Assembly: GCF_001885075.1 (NCBI RefSeq)
Contig: NZ_MODU01000004.1
Coordinates: forward strand, 2,542,001 to 2,606,000
Length of the DNA: 64,000 nucleotides
Source: Alteromonas sp. V450
GTDB lineage: Bacteria > Pseudomonadota > Gammaproteobacteria > Enterobacterales > Alteromonadaceae
Direction: 5' to 3'
Each line of letters opens with the position of its first letter. The stretch's first letter is position 1. The notes under the pieces are model-generated. The model ran no database searches, had not been told where the DNA came from, and saw only the letters and a list, made by a program, of their open reading frames with translations. Shown here in pieces: positions 48,473 to 54,752 of this stretch. A program made the position numbers and the translations under genes.

Positions 48473-49465
48473 TTATCCTTGATTGAGAAGTTCTGAAAGT
48501 TCAATTAAAGCAGCGTTTGCTCTAGAAATATAGTTTGCCATGACTAGCGAGTGATTTGCCATCATGCCAAAGCCACTTCCATTTAGTATCATTGGGCTAT
48601 ATACCGTCTGCTGAGTCGCTTCAAGCTCTCGAATTATCTGCTGTAAGCTCACCAATGCATTTTTATCTTTTAACACGTCATAAAACTCAATCTCTGCCGC
48701 TTTTAGGAAGTGCAAAAGCGCCCACGTTGCACCTCGCGCCTCGTAAAAATTATCATCTAACTTCCACCAGCTTGTTTGTATAACACGCTGCGACGACACA
48801 GGAGTAGATTGCTTAGCGTTGGCATCACCTGCTAAGTCTGTGTTTAGTCTTGCCGAACCCACGCTGGCGCTTAAACGCTGTGAATAACTTCCTAACCTTT
48901 TTTCAACCTGTTTAAGATATTCACGAAGATTGTCGGCTCTGGTATAAAATTGACTGTCGGCGTTACGCGTATTGGCCAATTCATCTCTATATTTTTTTAG
49001 GAGTTCAATGCCCTCAGCATAGCTTGACTCTGAAGACGGTAATGCCCAGGTTTTGTGATCCATGTTAAACTTCGGGTGGGCTTTGGTAAGGTAAGGATTC
49101 TCAATAGACTGAGATTGAGAACGACTGAAGTCTTTGCGCATAGAAAGCGCCAGATCTCGAACCATTTCGAGCGCACCAAACTCCCACGAAGGCATGTTAT
49201 CTAAAAATATCCCTGGGGGCGTAATGTCATTAGATAAGTAGCCACCCGGTTTCTCGAGTAGAGTCTCAGAAACATCGATCATGGTACTCGTAAGCGTATA
49301 TCCAGCAATGTTCGTAGGGTTTTCTACTGAAGAGTTTTGCTCTAGTCGCTTATGTATATCGAATGTGTCAGGTGACAAACTCCAATACCATCCAATTAAC
49401 CAAAAAAGAACAATAAAAACTACGGCGGCAATCGCTATCCGTTTTGAGTTAATTGACTGTCTCAT
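48473..49465 (-). CDS. DUF2333-like membrane-anchored protein
   Basis: The 330-residue protein has one N-terminal transmembrane anchor (IAIAAVVFIVLFWLIGWYWS) and a large domain presumably in the periplasm. The remainder resembles the DUF2333 family: GGYLSNDITPPGIFLDNMPS, WEFGALEMVRDLALSMR and SWWKLDDNFYEARGATWALL. Function is not known. I start at the ATG at 49465; a TTG at 49495 lies inside a strong hairpin and is unlikely. It is directly followed by the TIGR04219-like barrel gene, so the pair may work together in the envelope. Confidence 0.8.
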   Translation of the reverse strand: MRQSINSKRIAIAAVVFIVLFWLIGWYWSLSPDTFDIHKRLEQNSSVENPTNIAGYTLTSTMIDVSETLLEKPGGYLSNDITPPGIFLDNMPSWEFGALEMVRDLALSMRKDFSRSQSQSIENPYLTKAHPKFNMDHKTWALPSSESSYAEGIELLKKYRDELANTRNADSQFYTRADNLREYLKQVEKRLGSYSQRLSASVGSARLNTDLAGDANAKQSTPVSSQRVIQTSWWKLDDNFYEARGATWALLHFLKAAEIEFYDVLKDKNALVSLQQIIRELEATQQTVYSPMILNGSGFGMMANHSLVMANYISRANAALIELSELLNQG

Positions 49466-49491
49466 ATTAACACCAACCTTCCTTTTAAATG

Positions 49492-49521
49492 ACAAATAGC
49501 TGACTCCAGTCAGCTATTTGT
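49492..49521 (-). terminator. 14-bp inverted repeat, probable terminator after the psp genes
   Basis: ACAAATAGCTGACT/AGTCAGCTATTTGT is a perfect 14-bp stem with a CC loop. It lies about 100 bases beyond the end of the psp operon and 27 bases before the DUF2333-like start. The T-tract on the minus strand is short. Confidence 0.55.
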
Positions 49522-49618
49522 AAAATGTTTTACTTCAAAAATGCGAAACCTTTATGACGGTTGCCTATATATGAGCATTTTTTCCTATCCGAACACAACT
49601 TAAATTCGCTTATGTTTG

Positions 49619-49981
49619 TCATAAAGTATGATGCATGTTCTGCTCATTTTGTTGCTTGTAGGCTACAGAATTGCGTTTTTTCAATGCATATAGAACAACG
49701 GCTATAACAATCACAGGCCAAAATGCACCGATCCCTACGGCCAGTAAAGCGATAAATCCCGCACCGAATGCTAAGAAAAGGGTTCCTACAACGCTCAAAG
49801 CTACGACAAACCCCACAATGACCAAGAGAACCGCAACAATTGACAATACAGCCATAGTTTCAATAGGGCCAAGTGAATGGTCCGACAATATAAGATTGAT
49901 ACCAAACCAACTATCTACCAAACTACCCAATCCATTCACCAAAACGATAGCAATAACGACAGCCAGCAGAAAGTTCTTCAT
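49619..49981 (-). CDS. membrane protein linked to pspC, 120 residues
   Basis: The protein has three hydrophobic segments: an N-terminal one beginning KNFLLAVVIAIVLV, a middle one and a C-terminal one (FWPVIVIAVVLYAL), with the short tail YKQQNEQNMHHTL. I do not recognise a named family; it is not PspB, PspD or PspG by sequence. I start at the ATG at 49981, which shares one base with the pspC stop (TAATG). A longer ORF reading through pspC in another frame is an artefact. It is third in the operon pspA-pspC-this gene, so a role in membrane stress is likely by association. Confidence 0.7.
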   Translation of the reverse strand: MKNFLLAVVIAIVLVNGLGSLVDSWFGINLILSDHSLGPIETMAVLSIVAVLLVIVGFVVALSVVGTLFLAFGAGFIALLAVGIGAFWPVIVIAVVLYALKKRNSVAYKQQNEQNMHHTL

Positions 49982-50181
49982 TACACTAACCTCGGCAATA
50001 ATATTACCGCTGCAATATAAGCCAAAAGCGTTATGGGCGTTGCAACAAATAGGCTTACAATGGCGACGGCTCTCACCCATACCGCGTCCACGTCGAAATA
50101 TCGTGCAAGACCGGCGCATACTCCAGAGATCATTCCAGATTCTAAATCTCTATAAATACGTTTTTGTGTTGGCATTTTCAT
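49981..50181 (-). CDS. pspC: PspC-domain envelope-stress protein
   Basis: This 66-residue protein is a single PspC domain: MISGVCAGLARYFDVDAVWVR followed by one or two hydrophobic segments (AIVSLFVATPITLLAYIAAV). PspC sits in the inner membrane and, in enterobacteria, helps sense envelope damage and recruit PspA. It is shorter than E. coli PspC (119) because the C-terminal toxin-like part is missing. It is 51 bases downstream of pspA, and its stop overlaps the start of the next membrane-protein gene. Confidence 0.88.
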   Translation of the reverse strand: MKMPTQKRIYRDLESGMISGVCAGLARYFDVDAVWVRAVAIVSLFVATPITLLAYIAAVILLPRLV

Positions 50182-50232
50182 AATTATCTCCGCTATTCCA
50201 CGCTATACTTTTTCGATGAAGGGTAAGGCAGC

Positions 50233-50901
50233 TTATGCCACCTTTTGTTTTTTTAACTCGGCAAGTTCTTTTTCAATTGCTTCATCAGCTTGCATTGCCT
50301 CAAACTCTGCCTCCAGAGACACGGCATCACTCGTTCTTGTAATATCATAAGCGTCCACTTGGGCCTCAAGGTGGTCAATTCGTTGCTCATAATTTTCAAA
50401 GCGTGCCATTGCGTCATCAATCTTACTTTCGTGATTAGCTTGCTTCACTTTCAGGCGCGTGTGTGCAGCATTTTTTCTTTGCACCAGCGTTTTCTGCTTT
50501 GCTTTAGCTTCTGCTAGCTTACTGTTCAACCGCCCGGTATCACCTTGAATTTTTTCAATAGTTTCAGAAAGGTGTGCTTGCTGGTCCTCCAAAGACGCTA
50601 ACTTCGCTACATACTTCTGTTTTTCTATCAGCGCTGCCTTAGCCAACGTTTCCTTGTCGTTATTCATGGCTATTTGCGCTTTTTGTTGCCATCCTTCTAC
50701 TTCTTTAGCCGTCGAATCAATATGGCGTGCTAATGTTTTTTGTTGAGCGATGTAGCGCGCTGCATCAGTCCTCACTTCAACCAGTGTTTCTTCCATTTCC
50801 TGAATGATTAATCGAATGATTTTTTCAGGATCTTCAGCTTTATCTAGCATTGCATTAATATTTGCCTGAACAATATCGTTAATTCGTGAAAACATACCCA
50901 T
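50233..50901 (-). CDS. pspA: phage-shock protein A (membrane-stabilising ESCRT-III-like protein)
   Basis: The 222-residue protein is almost entirely coiled coil and follows E. coli PspA (222 residues): MGMFSRINDIVQANINAM, KAEDPEKIIRLIIQEMEETL, AALIEKQKYVAKL and a C-terminal AMARFENYEQRIDHLEAQVD. PspA binds stressed membranes and stabilises them. The ATG at 50901 is seven bases after GGAG; the GTG just before it is less likely. It heads an operon with pspC and a third membrane protein. No pspF or pspB lies in the window, and I did not find a sigma-54 promoter upstream. Confidence 0.95.
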   Translation of the reverse strand: MGMFSRINDIVQANINAMLDKAEDPEKIIRLIIQEMEETLVEVRTDAARYIAQQKTLARHIDSTAKEVEGWQQKAQIAMNNDKETLAKAALIEKQKYVAKLASLEDQQAHLSETIEKIQGDTGRLNSKLAEAKAKQKTLVQRKNAAHTRLKVKQANHESKIDDAMARFENYEQRIDHLEAQVDAYDITRTSDAVSLEAEFEAMQADEAIEKELAELKKQKVA

Positions 50902-51271
50902 CACTTTTCTCCATAAGTAGTAAGATGTGGCGGCTCAGGTTTAGCTATTCAAAGTGTGATTACGCTAAGCTGCCGTTATTTCTGCACGTTGTGTTTCATT
51001 AGGGTTTTACCTTAACAAGATTAATTCAATCTATATGCCAACAATGTAAAGCATTGTTTTAACTGAACTTATTATTATTTTTACCTAAGTGTTATAGTTT
51101 TAGGAAAATACGAAAAACAATAATTTAGTCAGTTTGACTACGCACTTTGTCTTTTTGACCAACTCGGTTTATTTGTATCTTTACTGCACTAACACAAACT
51201 GAGTTGAACCCAATGACGTACAAAAAAAGCGCCCTAAGGCGCTTCATTAATACAGCTGAAATAAATGTGTG
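50902..51271. other. gene-free stretch upstream of pspA
   Basis: About 370 bases without a convincing gene. A short inverted repeat TAGTCA-GTT-TGACTA lies at 51126-51140; a related TTTAGTC-AATTA-GACTAAA lies at 51726-51744 behind dusA. A terminator for the next leftward gene ends at 51222-51244. I looked for a GG-N10-GC sigma-54 promoter for pspA and found none. Confidence 0.4.
51222..51244 (-). terminator. intrinsic terminator after small exported protein gene
   Basis: Stem AAGCGCC/GGCGCTT with a CTAA loop (51227-51244). Seven T residues in a row follow on the minus strand. It lies 28 bases beyond the stop. Confidence 0.9.
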
Positions 51272-51559
51272 CTATTCAACACTTTCGTTTTGGTCTTCAT
51301 CGGCTTGTTCTGACGCCCGCACGAGTTCCGTTACGCTGACTTTACCCGAAGACTTCACTTCATCTGCTGAAAGCTCAAAATGATAAGAAGTACTTGCGAC
51401 GGCTTGATAGACATCCGCTTGCAATTCCTGTGTCGTCACCGCTACCGCGTTTGAAACCATGTTGGTAAGTAATGACTGAAGCACTGACTCTTGCGCATTT
51501 GCTACGCCGCTTGTCATGCTTGCTGTAAGTAAAGTTGCTGCAATAATAGAAGTTTTCAT
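51272..51559 (-). CDS. small exported protein of unknown function, 95 residues
   Basis: A Sec signal peptide (MKTSIIAATLLTASMTSGVANA) leads to a mature protein of about 73 residues rich in Val, Ala, Ser and acidic residues (tail EQADEDQNESVE). It has no Cys and no recognisable domain. It is monocistronic, with GGGAC before the start and a terminator behind. Probably periplasmic; function unknown. Confidence 0.68.
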   Translation of the reverse strand: MKTSIIAATLLTASMTSGVANAQESVLQSLLTNMVSNAVAVTTQELQADVYQAVASTSYHFELSADEVKSSGKVSVTELVRASEQADEDQNESVE

Positions 51560-51760
51560 AATGTCCCTCGAATGTAGTCAGTGCAACCACACGTTGTCGT
51601 TGCGATACTTATGAAATAGCGAGAGACGTGCCAACTACAATAAATTTCGTAAGCACATGATTTATATAGAATAAAAAAAGGCTTGATGAAAACCAAACCT
51701 TTATCGAAATGTATAAATATTAAACTTTAGTCAATTAGACTAAATTATTAGTACTTTTGA

Positions 51761-52816
51761 CTACTTCTCAACTTCATTGCTTTTTTGAAATTGGCTTACC
51801 TCGCGCTGCGCACTTTCTACCGCGTCGAGTGCGTTTAAAAGCAAATTAGGATCCGGATTTTTTCCCGTACCATTCTGACTCAAATACCTTCGCCAAATTC
51901 GGCCACCCGCTTGCCCTTGATAGAGTCCTAAAATATGGCGTGCTGCGTGCCAAGGCTTAAAATATGGATCATCTTGTCGCTCTATATATTGTTGCATTTG
52001 AATCACAATTTCGCGGCGCGAAAGGCTCTGTGCATTGGAATCTCCAAATACGTCCTTATCTACGCAAGACATGATGTATGGATTAGCATAGACCTCTCTG
52101 CCTACCATTACGCCGTCAACATATTGCAACTGACGTTGTGTATCTGCCAGCGTTTTTATCCCGCCATTAATGCTTATTGATAACTCAGGGCGCGCCTGCT
52201 TCAACTTGTGGACCCGGGGATAATTCAAAGGTGGTATTTCACGATTTTCTTTCGGGCTTAGTCCCTGTAGCCAGGCTTTTCTGGCATGAACAATAAAAGT
52301 ATCACACCCCGCATCTGCAACTATATCGATGAAGCGAGCAAAGTCCTCATCTTCGTCCATATCGTCAATCCCAATTCGGCACTTCACGGTGACAGGAATA
52401 TCTACCGAAGCCTGCATGGCTTTAACGCAACGTGCTACCACTTCTGGCTGTGCCATCAAACATGCACCAAAGCTGCCGTTCTTAACCCTATCACTGGGGC
52501 AACCTACGTTAATGTTCACTTCATCATAACCGCGTGCTTGAGATAACTCTGCACACTTTGCCATGTCAGTAGGATCACTCCCACCCAGCTGAACCGCTAC
52601 AGGGTGTTCCTCTTGGTTAAAACCTAAATAGTCACCTTTACCATATATAATCGCGCCGGTCGTCACCATTTCCGTATAGAGAAGCGTATGCTTAGACATT
52701 AATCGCAAAAAATAACGACAGTGCCTGTCTGTCCAATCCAGCATTGGTGCCACCGAGAAGCGCCTGTCGATAGCGGGCTTAACAGAACTCTCATTTAAAA
52801 CTTTAATATCAGGCAC
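51761..52816 (-). CDS. dusA: tRNA-dihydrouridine(20/20a) synthase
   Basis: The 351-residue FMN enzyme reduces uridines 20 and 20a in the tRNA D-loop. The N-terminal SVAPMLDWTDRHCRYF, VAVQLGGSDP, EVNINVGCPSDRV and the catalytic Cys near 119 in GSFGACLM are all DusA hallmarks, as is SINGGIKT. The length is typical. The 5' end of dusA is a known attachment site for integrative elements, and here a fragment resembling an integrase N-terminus lies 140 bases upstream in divergent orientation. The dusA reading frame itself looks intact. Confidence 0.95.
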   Translation of the reverse strand: MPDIKVLNESSVKPAIDRRFSVAPMLDWTDRHCRYFLRLMSKHTLLYTEMVTTGAIIYGKGDYLGFNQEEHPVAVQLGGSDPTDMAKCAELSQARGYDEVNINVGCPSDRVKNGSFGACLMAQPEVVARCVKAMQASVDIPVTVKCRIGIDDMDEDEDFARFIDIVADAGCDTFIVHARKAWLQGLSPKENREIPPLNYPRVHKLKQARPELSISINGGIKTLADTQRQLQYVDGVMVGREVYANPYIMSCVDKDVFGDSNAQSLSRREIVIQMQQYIERQDDPYFKPWHAARHILGLYQGQAGGRIWRRYLSQNGTGKNPDPNLLLNALDAVESAQREVSQFQKSNEVEK

Positions 52817-52955
52817 TTACAGCATTCCTCAAAATAATCACTAATGCCAAAAGCATTATACTTTTCACGGTTTTTAGTCCCCATTAAGGGAACGCGGTGC
52901 CCAAATGGTGGAACATTTCCCGCTTTGGCGCACCCTCTACAATGGGTTAGATAAG

Positions 52956-53039
52956 ATGGCTAATATTAACATAACTAAGGGGACGAGAAAAAATGGAGTT
53001 TCCTATACTGCAAGAGGTAGACAGAGATTAGACCGATAG
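52956..53039 (+). pseudogene. probable integrase N-terminal fragment next to dusA
   Basis: A short ORF of 27 residues runs ATG to TAG and encodes MANINITKGTRKNGVSYTAR followed by GRQRLDR. The beginning resembles the N-terminal arm-binding segment of tyrosine integrases that start MA-x-I-x-x-R-x-R-K-N/D-G-x-x-SYTARVR. It is upstream of and divergent from dusA, the usual place of integrases of dusA-inserted elements. The similarity ends at the SYTAR motif, so it looks like a truncated relic. It is short, so chance resemblance remains possible. Confidence 0.5.
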
Positions 53040-53044
53040 TACAC

Positions 53045-53368
53045 CTATACTCTCTCAACGCCGTCATCGAACGTAGCTTTATACAATGCTTCTTCTCTGT
53101 CGTTATAAATATAATAGATATCTGAAAAAGAAGTTGGTGTTCCATTCGCTATAGAAGCTTTTTCTCTTAAAAATGCTATTGCCAGCTCTAGTTGTTCAAA
53201 TTCAGCAATAAAATAATCGTTATGATCATATTGATCATACCCCAATACTCGATACTTTCCTGATGTTGCTTTCCTTGTATACCGGTCGATCACATCGGCA
53301 TTGCTTTCCTTATTAGGAATCAATTTTTCCTCATACGTTGAAACACAAAGCCAACAATTCTCATGCAT
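53045..53368 (-). CDS. hypothetical protein, 107 residues
   Basis: I do not recognise this protein. It starts MHENCWLCVSTYEEK, has two Cys near the N-terminus and is rich in Tyr, Asp and Glu, without membrane segments or a signal peptide. The middle (RVLGYDQYDHNDYFIAEF) and the later helix (LELAIAFLREKASI) suggest a small alpha/beta fold. It is the last gene leftward from the HExxH enzyme, 148 bases downstream of it, and abuts the integrase-like fragment. It may be an accessory or immunity gene of the peptide locus; this is inference from position only. Confidence 0.6.
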   Translation of the reverse strand: MHENCWLCVSTYEEKLIPNKESNADVIDRYTRKATSGKYRVLGYDQYDHNDYFIAEFEQLELAIAFLREKASIANGTPTSFSDIYYIYNDREEALYKATFDDGVERV

Positions 53369-53516
53369 TTTATGTTACTAACAACTATATATTTGATAAA
53401 AAACGTAGTTAACAGAAGATGGATTGATAGGTGAAAAATTTTTTTGGTAAATACTTTGCAGTCGCCCTACCTAGACTAATACATAGAGAATTTTGGCTGA
53501 AGCACTAATTGCGTTT

Positions 53517-54506
53517 TTAATTTTCTAAAAACGGCTTCATGTAGTCATGGCAACGCTTCATTACTTCAGCGCCAATCGTCGACAGTTCACCCTGTTCCTT
53601 TATGATCTGATAACCATGCTTGTAAGCCTCAATATTATCTTTACACGCTTGGTTCGCATAGCGGCGACTTGCTTGATCTAATTTTGGATAAGCCAATAAC
53701 AGCTGCATTGCGAGAAACATGCGAGCAGTTACAAATGTTGCATGATAGATGCCCTCCATGGGCCGCGGATCCGGCCTCAATGGGGAGCTGTAAGCCGCTT
53801 GTTCATCGTTAAGCGTTAACCTACCTTCAGACGCGTAACCGAATAAGAGCATGTGTGCCGATTCATGTGCCAACACTTCTATAATTTGTGCTTGTGTCTC
53901 GTATGATTTGACACTAATAAAGAGGCCCCCCCACATCATATACGAAGATCCTCCCTCAAACTCCACGTCTGTTCCTTCGACGGATTCAACCAGAATAATT
54001 TGCGAAACTAACGAGTAAAATTCATTGGATAATTCGGGCATTACCTTTTCCATGGTAAGCAATACATCTTTAAGGCGCTGCTCAAAATGCACACTGGTTT
54101 CAACGTCAGGCGTTTTGATCAAAAACGCAGTGCCATCTTCAATATTCATGAGAGAGGACAGCCGCTCGCCTTCTCCCATAAAACAAGGAGCTTCTAGGGT
54201 GACAATTTGGGGCATGTCTAATGCTATGGGACGCTGCCTCCCTAAAAGGGCAAACAGGTCTTCAGTTTTTTCTTCGGATTGCCCAGTTAATGCAAATACT
54301 AGGTAAGTATATAGTGCGAAGGTTAACGCAGAGAATTTCTGCCCAGATTTAAGCGCCTCAATAAGTGTTTGAATGCTTTTTTCGTGCTCTCCCATCTCAT
54401 TGGAAGTTTGCGTATAAATGTATTGCAAGCTTGTTGCTAGATTCCCTCTCATAATGCGGTCTAGCGAATCGCCGCGCTGAGAACAAGGCAAAAAACTACA
54501 ATCCAT
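53517..54506 (-). CDS. HExxH-type peptide-modification enzyme (TIGR04267-like)
   Basis: The 329-residue soluble protein has HESAH (His214, His218) inside EVLAHESAHMLLFGY. About 30 residues later comes YSSPLRPDPRPMEGIYHATF. An HExxH followed by a W/P-R-x-DPRP-x-x-G motif is the hallmark of the TIGR04267 group of RiPP-associated proteins, which I recall are now thought to be alpha-ketoglutarate/iron peptide beta-hydroxylases rather than proteases. It lies directly downstream of the small precursor-like gene, behind a terminator. I prefer the ATG at 54506; the TTG at 54524 lies in the T-tract of that terminator. Its likely substrate is the 43-residue peptide encoded upstream; that is inference. 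Confidence 0.8.
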   Translation of the reverse strand: MDCSFLPCSQRGDSLDRIMRGNLATSLQYIYTQTSNEMGEHEKSIQTLIEALKSGQKFSALTFALYTYLVFALTGQSEEKTEDLFALLGRQRPIALDMPQIVTLEAPCFMGEGERLSSLMNIEDGTAFLIKTPDVETSVHFEQRLKDVLLTMEKVMPELSNEFYSLVSQIILVESVEGTDVEFEGGSSYMMWGGLFISVKSYETQAQIIEVLAHESAHMLLFGYASEGRLTLNDEQAAYSSPLRPDPRPMEGIYHATFVTARMFLAMQLLLAYPKLDQASRRYANQACKDNIEAYKHGYQIIKEQGELSTIGAEVMKRCHDYMKPFLEN

Positions 54507-54522
54507 ATCGGCACCCAAAAAC

Positions 54523-54545
54523 AAAAAAGCAACCGAATGGTTGCC
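54523..54545 (-). terminator. intrinsic terminator between precursor peptide and HExxH gene
   Basis: Stem GCAACC/GGTTGC (54529-54534 and 54539-54544) with a four-base loop. On the minus strand TTTTTTGTTTTT follows. It lies 29 bases after the peptide stop. Partial read-through would give more precursor than enzyme, as is common in RiPP operons. Confidence 0.85.
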
Positions 54546-54573
54546 TTTGATAAGAACAAGAAAAAAACAATAA

Positions 54574-54705
54574 TTATTGTGGTTTAACTAACTTGATCCC
54601 CAGCTTAGGAGAAGCAGCTGTAGACACTTTTACTTGTTTTTTGTCTGATGACAAGTTGAAGCCATACAATTTAGATACATCCAATTTAACAACGTTCTTT
54701 TTCAT
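54574..54705 (-). CDS. putative RiPP precursor peptide, 43 residues
   Basis: This small gene encodes a 43-residue peptide. It begins MKKNVVKLDVSKLYGFNLSS, continues DKKQVKV and ends STAASPKLGIKLVKPQ. The ATG at 54705 is well supported by AGAGGG seven bases upstream. The first half (leader-like) is Lys/Leu rich and predicted helical; the last 16 residues (core-like) are Ser/Thr/Ala/Pro/Lys rich and lack Cys, Asp and Glu. It sits between the ATP-grasp gene (47-base gap) and the HExxH gene, with its own terminator. Size, position, start signal and terminator all suit a RiPP precursor. The residues modified are not known. Confidence 0.75.
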   Translation of the reverse strand: MKKNVVKLDVSKLYGFNLSSDKKQVKVSTAASPKLGIKLVKPQ

Positions 54706-54752
54706 AATTCCCTCTTTACTTGCGTTTTTGATAATGAATGCTTTACACCTTA

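Noticed and set aside
49979-50119. 166-residue version of the psp-linked membrane protein starting at 50119
   Set aside because: Its first 46 residues run through pspC in another frame and are Cys/Arg-rich without sense; the ATG at 49981 overlapping the pspC stop is the natural start.
50902-51100. Sigma-54 promoter upstream of pspA
   Set aside because: No GG-N10-GC on the minus strand could be found, although psp operons elsewhere use sigma-54.
53517-54506. HExxH protein as a conventional metalloprotease
   Set aside because: No signal peptide, membrane anchor or protease-type downstream Glu is evident, and the DPRP motif behind HExxH points to the peptide-modification group.
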